DNA of 5,382 nucleotides, from the NCBI GenBank assembly GCA_017649745.1, contig JAGCGE010000102.1, positions 1-5,382 of the forward strand. The letters are read 5' to 3'. The notes below the pieces were generated by a model that was given only the letters and a program-made list of their open reading frames with translations, did no database searches and was not told the DNA's origin. The stretch is from Clostridiales bacterium. GTDB lineage: Bacteria; Bacillota_A; Clostridia; Saccharofermentanales; Saccharofermentanaceae. Numbering within the stretch: the first letter of the stretch is position 1; each line of letters starts with the position of its first letter. A program made the translations under genes and the position numbers. Shown here one piece after another: positions 1 to 5,382 of this stretch.

Positions 1-78
1 TCCTAGACAGACCTTTCGTCTTTATGATAATCGAAAACGAGACTGAAACTCCTATATTTATCGGAACAGTGAACAGCG
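1..78. other. Short non-coding left edge, downstream of the unknown gene
   Basis: This stretch follows the stop codon of the leftward unknown gene. No credible gene lies in it. On the minus strand there is a 4-bp stem (AGAC at 18-21 pairing with GTCT at 9-12, five-base loop), which is too weak and GC-poor to call a terminator and has no proper T-run. An AGGAG at 49-53 (minus strand) has no start codon at a useful distance. An AGGA at the very edge (1-4, minus strand) could be the ribosome binding site of a further leftward gene just outside the window, but that cannot be tested here. Confidence 0.4.
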
Positions 79-1170
79 TTAATCAAGCGGGATGAGCTTG
101 TAGATCGGCATACCAGGCATCCTCTCTTGTGGCGGAACCAATGGCCCGACCTGAAGATAAGAACCTTTATCAAAGAATTCGATCTCCTTGATGCTGCCGA
201 ATGGTTCTTCCTTGCCATAGAGCAGTTCGGTCTTAAGTTCTGATCCGTCTTTATAAATGGCGTATTGAGGATAATGACCGTAATCCTTAGCGAATAATTC
301 CTTATAGTTTTCGAGTGTGATAGGAGTCTTCGGCGGATACTTGTAGTAACTGATCGGAGTCAGAGCATTATCGGTGCTGTGTATCTCAAGGAACAGATAA
401 CCACGAGCGTCGCTGAATACTGATATCCTGTCGATAGCCGTATATGGAGAGAATATCATTTTATCAGGGAACAAAGGCTCCGATTTCGTGACAGGCTTCA
501 TGATCTTCTCACATGATGTCTCGTAACTAGTAAAGAGGATCTTTATCCTGTCGTCATCGCTATCCAAGATGCTCTTGCTAGAATAGTTATCGAACACTTC
601 TTTTGCCAGTTTCAGATCGCGACCGTCTGTCTGACCAGACAGAAGATCCTCATCAAGCTCATAGACAACAGATATCTGCCAAGCCTGCTTCTTTAGCTTT
701 CGAGAAGGTAGGGATGACATTCTGATCTCGATTATGCCGGGAGCACTAGAATAAGAGTTTTGGATCTCGATGCCTGTATCGATAAAGTGTTTCCAGTTGA
801 TATTCTCAGTGTCGTTCTCGATATAAAAAGAATCGACATCGATCCCCATGATCCTGATGAGCTTGTTACAAAGCTCAGGATCGATCTCAGGATCTCTTCT
901 GTCAGGCTTTCTGTTCCAGTCACTTAATGTGCCGAATCTTATAGTCTGTCCTTCGATCCTGATACCAATGATATCGATGCCGAATTTATCTGATATAAAT
1001 TCTTTAAGCTTTACGAACTTCGAACTGAGCTTGCCTTCATTACGATAAGTCCTTATCAGACACTGACAATACATATATCTGTCGCTGTCATCTCCGTATG
1101 CGGGAAACAGGTCAGGATACGCAGGAACATAATCGTCATCAAACCACTTATCGTAATACAGCTTTCTCAT
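79..1170 (-). CDS. Unrecognised 363-residue protein, translationally coupled to prfC
   Basis: I do not recognise this protein or any catalytic motif in it. It has no signal peptide, no membrane-length hydrophobic segment and no repeats, so it is probably cytosolic. The N-terminus is notably acidic and aromatic (Asp-rich at residues 11-30, Tyr at 5, 6, 14, 18, 25, 32 and 34). An alternating pattern of hydrophobic strands at about 64-80, 144-150, 248-264 and 325-343 suggests a mixed alpha/beta or beta-rich fold. The C-terminal tail is Pro/Met-rich (about 344-363). It is a real gene rather than a shadow: a long uninterrupted frame, in the same direction as prfC, starting at an ATG that shares one base with the prfC stop. 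No good ribosome binding site precedes it; GAGGAT lies 14 bases upstream (1185-1190), too far to be efficient, so re-initiation by ribosomes ending prfC is the likely route. The next Met is at residue 33, so an internal start would remove the N-terminal region. The link to RF3 is positional only. Confidence 0.85.
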   Translation of the reverse strand: MRKLYYDKWFDDDYVPAYPDLFPAYGDDSDRYMYCQCLIRTYRNEGKLSSKFVKLKEFISDKFGIDIIGIRIEGQTIRFGTLSDWNRKPDRRDPEIDPELCNKLIRIMGIDVDSFYIENDTENINWKHFIDTGIEIQNSYSSAPGIIEIRMSSLPSRKLKKQAWQISVVYELDEDLLSGQTDGRDLKLAKEVFDNYSSKSILDSDDDRIKILFTSYETSCEKIMKPVTKSEPLFPDKMIFSPYTAIDRISVFSDARGYLFLEIHSTDNALTPISYYKYPPKTPITLENYKELFAKDYGHYPQYAIYKDGSELKTELLYGKEEPFGSIKEIEFFDKGSYLQVGPLVPPQERMPGMPIYKLIPLD

Positions 1171-1172
1171 TA
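1168..1172 (-). promoter_or_regulatory. TAATG stop-start overlap between prfC and the unknown gene
   Basis: Read on the minus strand, the TAA stop of prfC and the ATG of the next gene share one A. Such overlaps generally indicate termination-reinitiation coupling. Here that reading is strengthened by the absence of a well-spaced ribosome binding site for the downstream gene. The coupled gene follows a gene that itself encodes a termination factor. Confidence 0.75.
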
Positions 1173-2783
1173 TTTGGAATGGATATCCTCGAATCTGAGC
1201 TTCATGTCCTTGTTATGCTCAATAGCCCAATCGATAGCCCACTCTGACTCGAAAAGAACGACAGGCTCATCATCTCTATCGAGAACGAGCATAGATGTTG
1301 ATGTAAGTGTCAGGTCGTGATAATCGATCTCTGTATCAGCATCGCTCTTGAGCCAACGTGCAAGACGGTAGGAGAGAGGTGTTCTGATGATATCTACACC
1401 GTACTCTGTCTTAAGACGGTATTCCATAACTTCGAACTGCAATACGCCGACAACGCCCATGATGTATGTCTCAGTACCGATATCAGGCTGCTTATAGAGC
1501 TGAACGGCACCTTCCTCTGAGAGCTGCTCGATTCCCTTAAGGAACTGCTTACGCTTCATGGAATCCTTAGGCTGTACTTTGCTGAAGTTTTCAGGCGGGA
1601 ATACAGGGATCGGATCGAAGAGGAACTTCTTGTTAGAACCGATGAGCGTATCACCGATACGGAAGTGACCTGGATCGAAGATACCGATGATGTCACCTGC
1701 AAAAGCGTCTTCAACGATGTTTCTGTCCTGAGCCATGAACTGCTGAGGCTGCGCAAGAGTGATCTTGTTGCCAAGTCTCATGTGTGTAACGCTCATGTTC
1801 TTCTCATATTTACCGGAACAGATACGTACGAATGCCATACGGTCTCTGTGCTTAGGGTCCATGTTAGCCTGGATCTTGAAGACGAATCCTGTGAACTCGT
1901 CAGATGTTGGCTCTATAAGACCGTTATCTGTGTGATAAGGCTGTGGAGCAGGAGCGATCTCCAGGAATCGCTTAAGGAATGGCTCGACACCGAAGTTAGT
2001 GATAGCGGATCCGAAGAATACAGGTGTGAGTTCACCTTTCAAGATCCTGTCGAGGTCGAACTCGTCGCCTGCCATATCGAGAAGCTCGATGTCGTTGCAG
2101 AGAGTCTCATAATGGTAAGCGGACATCATGTCCTTGAGGTTAGGGTCTTCGATACCTGCTGTCTGGTGCTTGACCATAGATGCACCGTGGTCCTGGTTGG
2201 AGCTGTCGAAAAGGAGGACTTCGCCTGTCTCTCTCTGGAAAACACCTTCGAAGTCACCGTCAGTACCGATAGGCCAGTTGATCGGTGTGGATCTGATACC
2301 GAGGACCTTCTCGAGTTCGTCGATGAGGTCAAATGGGTTCTTAGCTGCACGGTCCATCTTGTTGATGAACGTGAAGATCGGGATACCGCGCTTACGGCAG
2401 ACCTTAAAGAGCTTGATAGTCTGTGCCTCGACACCTTTCGCGCCGTCAAGGAGCATGACTGCGGCATCGGCTGCGCAGAGGGTACGGTAAGTATCCTCAG
2501 AGAAGTCCTGGTGACCAGGGGTATCAAGGATATTGATGCAGAAACCGTCATAGTTGAACTGCATAACGGAAGAAGTAACGGAGATACCACGCTGCTTCTC
2601 GATCTCCATCCAGTCGGATGTAGCGTGCTTTGCAGCCTTACGAGCCTTAACGGAACCAGCCATATGGATAGCGCCTCCGTAGAGGAGAAGCTTCTCTGTC
2701 ATGGTCGTCTTACCTGCGTCAGGGTGAGATATGATGGCAAAGGTTCTGCGTCGCTTTATTTCTTCTTCCGTGGTATATGTCAT
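1170..2783 (-). CDS. prfC: Peptide chain release factor 3 (RF3), translational GTPase
   Basis: RF3 is a cytosolic GTPase that binds the ribosome after peptide release, ejects RF1 or RF2, and in some bacteria takes part in post-peptidyl-transfer quality control. All G-domain motifs are intact: P-loop SHPDAGKTT (residues 19-27), switch I RGISVTSSV (65-73), DTPGHQDF (87-94), NKMD (141-144) and GSA (258-260). The HPDAGKTT, RGISVTSS and GHQDFSEDTYRTL forms are typical of RF3 and separate it from EF-G and tetracycline-protection proteins. Domain II follows at about 295-390, and the RF3 C-terminal domain at about 395-530 (includes GVVGVLQFEV, 442-451). At 537 residues it is slightly longer than the roughly 530 of E. 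coli RF3, so it appears complete. The ATG at 2783 has a GAGGTG ribosome binding site four bases upstream. It is the first gene of a leftward unit that continues into the unknown gene, and it diverges from malQ. Confidence 0.97.
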   Translation of the reverse strand: MTYTTEEEIKRRRTFAIISHPDAGKTTMTEKLLLYGGAIHMAGSVKARKAAKHATSDWMEIEKQRGISVTSSVMQFNYDGFCINILDTPGHQDFSEDTYRTLCAADAAVMLLDGAKGVEAQTIKLFKVCRKRGIPIFTFINKMDRAAKNPFDLIDELEKVLGIRSTPINWPIGTDGDFEGVFQRETGEVLLFDSSNQDHGASMVKHQTAGIEDPNLKDMMSAYHYETLCNDIELLDMAGDEFDLDRILKGELTPVFFGSAITNFGVEPFLKRFLEIAPAPQPYHTDNGLIEPTSDEFTGFVFKIQANMDPKHRDRMAFVRICSGKYEKNMSVTHMRLGNKITLAQPQQFMAQDRNIVEDAFAGDIIGIFDPGHFRIGDTLIGSNKKFLFDPIPVFPPENFSKVQPKDSMKRKQFLKGIEQLSEEGAVQLYKQPDIGTETYIMGVVGVLQFEVMEYRLKTEYGVDIIRTPLSYRLARWLKSDADTEIDYHDLTLTSTSMLVLDRDDEPVVLFESEWAIDWAIEHNKDMKLRFEDIHSK

Positions 2784-2812
2784 TTTGCACCTCTAATTAA
2801 TAAGTGTATAAT
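2784..2812 (+). promoter_or_regulatory. Predicted sigma-A-type promoter for malQ-glpK
   Basis: The -10 box TATAAT (2807-2812) matches the consensus perfectly. The -35 box TTTGCA (2784-2789) matches 4 of 6 bases and lies exactly 17 bases upstream; TTGCAC with a 16-base spacer is an equally good alternative. Transcription should begin near 2819, giving a leader of about 41 bases for malQ. The -35 lies against the prfC start codon and overlaps its ribosome binding site. No catabolite-repression (cre) operator was recognised around it. Confidence 0.65.
2788..2794 (-). promoter_or_regulatory. Ribosome binding site of prfC (AGAGGTG)
   Basis: On the minus strand AGAGGTG lies four bases before the prfC ATG and matches the 3' part of the AGGAGGTG consensus. 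It supports the chosen start. The same bases overlap the -35 region of the opposite, rightward promoter. Confidence 0.75.
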
Positions 2813-2825
2813 ATATCGATAAAAC

Positions 2826-2841
2826 CTGATTATTATATCAG
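2826..2841. repeat. Small inverted repeat over the leftward -10 box
   Basis: CTGAT (2826-2830) and ATCAG (2837-2841) are perfect inverted copies separated by six bases. The repeat spans the leftward -10 box and lies just downstream of the predicted rightward start. It could be a small operator or a weak leader hairpin, but five-base arms in AT-rich DNA can arise by chance. Confidence 0.25.
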
Positions 2842-2860
2842 AGTGTGCGAGGTGTGTAAA
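2832..2860 (-). promoter_or_regulatory. Predicted sigma-A-type promoter for prfC and the unknown gene
   Basis: On the minus strand the -10 box TATAAT (2832-2837) is perfect and the -35 box TTTACA (2855-2860) matches 5 of 6 bases, with the ideal 17-base spacer. Transcription should begin near 2825, giving a leader of about 42 bases for prfC. The -35 includes the first base of the malQ start codon, and the spacer covers the malQ ribosome binding site. The box match is better than for the rightward promoter. Confidence 0.7.
2849..2854 (+). promoter_or_regulatory. Ribosome binding site of malQ (GAGGTG)
   Basis: GAGGTG lies five bases before the ATG at 2860 and supports that start over the in-frame ATG at 2884. 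It is the same motif used by the divergent prfC gene and sits inside the spacer of the leftward promoter. Confidence 0.75.
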
Positions 2861-4371
2861 TGAAGAGGGGCGCAGGCGTTTTGATGCACATTGCATCACT
2901 TCCGGGACCGTTTGGCATAGGCGTTTTCGGAGAAGAAGCATTGAACTTTGCTAAGCAGCTTAAAAGACAGGGAATGACTTATTGGCAGGTGTTGCCGTTC
3001 TCATATCCTGGAATGGGAAATTCACCATATCAGAGCGTATCTGCTTTTGCAGGTAACTGGCTCTTTATCGATCCGAGAAGGTTGATGAACAAGGGACTTC
3101 TTACTGCTGAAGAGGTAGTAAGTGCCGAGTATAACGTCAACAAGTGGCGTATCGATTACGATTATCTCAGAAATGACAGAGAAAGACTCCTTCGTAAGAG
3201 CTTCGAGAGGGCAGACGACGGTCTTAAGAAGGAAGTTAAGGCCTTTATCAAGGACAATCAGTGGCTTGATGACGTAGCTTTGTATCTTGCGATCAAGGAC
3301 ACATATTACGGCAGACCATGGTGGGAATGGGATGACAAGAAGCTTAGAGATTACGATCAGAAAGCTCTTGAACCTGTTCGAAAAAGCGATAATTATCTTT
3401 TCCACGCATACGTTCAGTATCTGTTCTGTACAGAGTGGGCTGAAATAAAGAGACAGATCAACGAACTTGGCATCAGCATCGTTGGTGATATGCCGATCTA
3501 TGTATCAGGCGATTCCTCAGATGTATGGGCTAAGAGAGATCTTTTCAAGATGAACAAGAAGAAGGGTGCAGAGACTGTTTTCGAGAAGGTCGCAGGCGTA
3601 CCGCCGGACTACTTCTGCGAGGACGGACAGCTCTGGGGTAACCCTATCTATGACTGGGACAAGCATAAGAAGACCAACTTCGAGTGGTGGATGGGAAGGA
3701 TCAGGGAAAACTACAAGCTCTATGATTACGTCAGGATCGACCACTTCAGAGCCTTCAGTTCCTACTGGGAAGTTCCTGCCGAGGCTAAGACAGCTAAGGA
3801 AGGTCAGTGGGTCAAGGGTCCTGGTATGGCTTTCTTCCATGAGATGGACAAGGTGTTCGGCGACAGCAGCAGGCTCTTTGCTGAGGACTTGGGTGAGATG
3901 ACGCCTGATCTGGTGGACTTCATGAAGGAGTGTGGACTTCCTGGTATGAAGGTCATGCAGTTCGCGTTCAATCCGAACGATGACAGCTTCTACCTCCCGC
4001 ATAACTATCCGAAGAATTGCGTTGCTTATACAGGAACGCACGACAATAACACGCTTCTCGGCTGGCTCTGGGAAGCTCCTGAAAACGAGAGAGCAGAATG
4101 CCTTAAGTACTGCGGATTCGATGGCAGCAACTGGGGTGACGGCGGAACGAGAAGCGCTTCCTGCCGCGCTATCATCAGAACTTTGTGGGCTAGCCACGCA
4201 GACGTTGCCATCATTCCTGTTCAGGATCTTCTGGGTTACGGCGGAGACACGAGGATGAATACACCTGGTACTCCGACGGGTAACTGGATGATCAGATTCT
4301 CCAATGAGGATCTCCAGAGCATTGATGATGAGTGGTATCACGAGCTTTCGAGGCTTTACAGAAGACTTTGA
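2860..4371 (+). CDS. malQ: 4-alpha-glucanotransferase (amylomaltase, GH77)
   Basis: This cytosolic enzyme cuts alpha-1,4-glucans and transfers the released segment to another glucan or to glucose, turning short maltodextrins into longer chains for phosphorylase and freeing glucose. At 503 residues it has the compact single-domain GH77 length, without the extra N-terminal domains of plant DPE2 or the longer E. coli-type form. The family opening RGAGVLMHIASLPGPFGIG (3-21) fixes the start; an internal Met at residue 9 would remove part of it. Catalytic residues are present: nucleophile Asp294 in VRIDHFRAF (291-299), acid/base Glu342 in AEDLG (341-345) and transition-state Asp395 in GTHDNN (392-397). 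Other conserved blocks are GNSPYQ (53-58), GDMPIYV (209-215), GVPPDYF (246-252), WGNPIYDW (259-266), QDLLG (455-459) and RMNTPGTPTGNW (465-476). It leads a rightward unit with glpK and is divergent from prfC. No maltose transport or phosphorylase gene is visible nearby. Confidence 0.97.
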   Translation: MKRGAGVLMHIASLPGPFGIGVFGEEALNFAKQLKRQGMTYWQVLPFSYPGMGNSPYQSVSAFAGNWLFIDPRRLMNKGLLTAEEVVSAEYNVNKWRIDYDYLRNDRERLLRKSFERADDGLKKEVKAFIKDNQWLDDVALYLAIKDTYYGRPWWEWDDKKLRDYDQKALEPVRKSDNYLFHAYVQYLFCTEWAEIKRQINELGISIVGDMPIYVSGDSSDVWAKRDLFKMNKKKGAETVFEKVAGVPPDYFCEDGQLWGNPIYDWDKHKKTNFEWWMGRIRENYKLYDYVRIDHFRAFSSYWEVPAEAKTAKEGQWVKGPGMAFFHEMDKVFGDSSRLFAEDLGEMTPDLVDFMKECGLPGMKVMQFAFNPNDDSFYLPHNYPKNCVAYTGTHDNNTLLGWLWEAPENERAECLKYCGFDGSNWGDGGTRSASCRAIIRTLWASHADVAIIPVQDLLGYGGDTRMNTPGTPTGNWMIRFSNEDLQSIDDEWYHELSRLYRRL

Positions 4372-4383
4372 TCCTTAAATATC

Positions 4384-4389
4384 GGAGGA
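4384..4389 (+). promoter_or_regulatory. Ribosome binding site of glpK (GGAGGA)
   Basis: GGAGGA lies seven bases before the ATG at 4397, a near-ideal site. The 25-base gap after malQ holds no room for a terminator or a separate promoter, so glpK is most likely read from the malQ promoter. Confidence 0.85.
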
Positions 4390-4396
4390 AGATGTC

Positions 4397-5382
4397 ATGG
4401 AATACATACTTGCGGTGGACCAGGGAACGACTTCTACGAAGGCATTCCTGCTGAAGAAAGACGGAACGCTTCTTGCATCGAAGGGCGTGCCGATCACTCA
4501 GCATTATCCTAAGCCGGGATATGTTGAGCATGATCCCGATGAGATATGGTTCTCCGTTATGCGTGCCATGGCTGATGTTCTTCAGAAGAACGAGGTTAAG
4601 AAGGGTGAGGTCAAGGCTATAGCGATCACCAATCAGCGCGAGACGACAGTCTGTTTTGACAGAGACTCGCTTCGACCTCTTCATCCTGCTATCTGCTGGC
4701 AGTGCAGAAGGACTGCTGACATCTGTAAGCGTGAAGAATACGTATCAAGGCTTGATGAGATCACGTACAAGACGGGACTTAAGCTCGATCCGTATTTCTC
4801 CGGCACGAAGATGCGATATATTTTCGAAAACGTTAAGGGTGCTTATGAGAAGGCTTCAACCGGTCAGGCTCTGTGCGGCACCGTTGATGCATATCTTGTC
4901 TACAGGCTTACTAATAAGGCGAGCTTCATGACGGATTATTCCAATGCGTCGAGAACACTGCTCTTCAATATCAGGGAACTTAAGTACGACGATAGCCTTC
5001 TTGAGATGTTCGATGTTCCTGTAGAGTGTCTTCCGAAGCCTGTTCCGTCAGGCTACGACTATGGCGAAGTAAACATCAACATCGATAATATTCCTGTTAC
5101 GCTGTCGGAGGCGGCAGCTCTGGAAGTGCTTAACGGTGTCCATATCATGGGTGTTGCAGGTGATCAGGCTGCTGCGCTTTTCGGTCAGGCATGTTTCGAA
5201 AAAGGTGAGTCAAAGACGACATTTGGAACAGGTTGTTTCTCCCTCATGAATATCGGAAGAGAGCCGCTCTGTTCCAAAGAAGGACTTCTTACTTCGGTTG
5301 CGTGTACGATCGGTGATGATGTAACATATGCTCTGGAAGGAAGCGTATTCCAGGGCGGATCGATAATCTCGTGGCTTAAAGA
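4397..5382 (+). CDS. glpK: Glycerol kinase, FGGY family (3' end cut by window edge)
   Basis: Glycerol kinase phosphorylates glycerol with ATP to sn-glycerol 3-phosphate in the cytosol, committing it to glycolysis or lipid synthesis. The first 328 of roughly 500 residues are present; the frame is open at the right edge. Family blocks are clear: DQGTTSTKA (8-16, phosphate-binding loop), YPKPGYVEHDPDEIW (37-51), TNQRETT (78-84, glycerol-contacting Arg81-Glu82), WQCRRTADIC (101-110), DPYFSGTK (131-138, Tyr133 stacks on glycerol), TDYSNASRTLLFNI (179-192), AGDQAAALFGQ (254-264, catalytic-base Asp256) and FGTGCF (276-281). The WQCRRTA and PYFSGTK blocks favour glycerol kinase over xylulose or gluconate kinases. 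Oddities: the segment between YG (222-223) and GDQ (255-257) is about 13 residues longer than in E. coli GlpK, and the residue after GDQ is Ala where Gln is usual. Much of the C-terminal, nucleotide-binding domain lies outside the window. It follows malQ in a probable operon. Confidence 0.95.
   Translation, partial: MEYILAVDQGTTSTKAFLLKKDGTLLASKGVPITQHYPKPGYVEHDPDEIWFSVMRAMADVLQKNEVKKGEVKAIAITNQRETTVCFDRDSLRPLHPAICWQCRRTADICKREEYVSRLDEITYKTGLKLDPYFSGTKMRYIFENVKGAYEKASTGQALCGTVDAYLVYRLTNKASFMTDYSNASRTLLFNIRELKYDDSLLEMFDVPVECLPKPVPSGYDYGEVNINIDNIPVTLSEAAALEVLNGVHIMGVAGDQAAALFGQACFEKGESKTTFGTGCFSLMNIGREPLCSKEGLLTSVACTIGDDVTYALEGSVFQGGSIISWLK

Noticed and set aside
9..21. A possible terminator hairpin after the unknown gene
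   Set aside because: The stem is only four base pairs with a five-base loop, and on the minus strand it is not followed by a T-run.
63..76. A tandem pair of near-identical 7-mers (GGAACAG, TGAACAG)
   Set aside because: There are only two short imperfect copies and no further unit, which is compatible with chance.
3..218. A 71-codon open frame on the minus strand at the left edge
   Set aside because: It overlaps the 3' end of the unknown gene in another frame, has an Arg/Ser-rich shadow composition and no convincing start signal.
2126..2590. A 154-codon Ser/Thr/Arg-rich open frame on the minus strand within prfC
   Set aside because: It is a frame-shifted reading of prfC itself, with the low-complexity Ser/Arg composition expected of a shadow frame. 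The prfC frame is continuous and complete, so no frameshift is implied.
2814..2821. The 8-base palindrome TATCGATA at the centre of the intergenic region
   Set aside because: It is short and AT-rich and does not extend symmetrically beyond eight bases, so it is not distinguishable from chance as an operator, although it lies at the predicted rightward transcription start.
1665..2822. A 385-codon open frame on the plus strand antisense to prfC
   Set aside because: It is in codon-for-codon register with prfC, so antisense stops would need TTA, CTA or TCA codons in prfC. A codon-biased gene that avoids these leaves the opposite strand open by default. The translation is Val/Leu/Ser/Cys-rich with no recognisable motif, whereas prfC has every GTPase motif.
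3517..4341. A 274-codon open frame on the minus strand antisense to malQ
   Set aside because: It is also in codon register with malQ, so the same codon-avoidance explanation applies. It has no recognisable motif and lies across the catalytic part of a clearly real GH77 gene.
4656..4931. A 91-codon open frame on the plus strand within glpK
   Set aside because: It is the +1 frame of glpK, whose own frame carries the conserved WQCRRT, DPYFSGTK and TDYSNASRT blocks throughout the same stretch.

Overview
The window looks like ordinary chromosomal DNA from a low-to-mid GC Gram-positive anaerobe, most likely a member of the Clostridia (Bacillota). The evidence is strong GGAGG-type ribosome binding sites, a very AT-rich intergenic promoter region with perfect TATAAT boxes, frequent AGA/AGG arginine codons, and the gene content. 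The genus cannot be read from the sequence, and the phylum assignment is an inference.

Layout: the left half (79-2783) is a leftward two-gene unit. It runs from prfC (peptide chain release factor 3, a translational GTPase) into a 363-residue protein that I do not recognise. The prfC stop and the start of the unknown gene overlap by one base (TAATG), so the second gene is probably translationally coupled to prfC. The right half (2860-5382) is a rightward unit: malQ (4-alpha-glucanotransferase, GH77), then after 25 bases and a strong ribosome binding site, glpK (glycerol kinase), which is cut by the right edge after 328 residues. The ends 1-78 and 4372-4396 hold no genes. No RNA gene, mobile element, CRISPR array or convincing terminator was seen.

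The two units diverge from a 76-base intergenic region (2784-2859) that is the most interesting non-coding part. Each direction has a perfect TATAAT box with a recognisable -35 box exactly 17 bases away. The two promoters cross over each other: each -35 lies in the start region of the opposite gene, and the predicted transcripts begin about 6 bases apart and overlap at their 5' ends. Two polymerases could hardly occupy them at once, so release-factor expression and carbon-metabolism expression may be mutually exclusive at the level of initiation.

Functionally, MalQ rearranges maltodextrins and glycogen-derived glucans into substrates for phosphorylase and glucokinase, and GlpK phosphorylates glycerol to feed glycolysis or lipid synthesis. 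Both therefore sit at entry points of carbon into central metabolism. RF3 recycles RF1 and RF2 after termination and contributes to translational quality control. I see no clear sign of a new multi-gene system. The best leads are the crossed promoters, the unknown protein coupled to prfC, and an atypical regulatory loop in GlpK.
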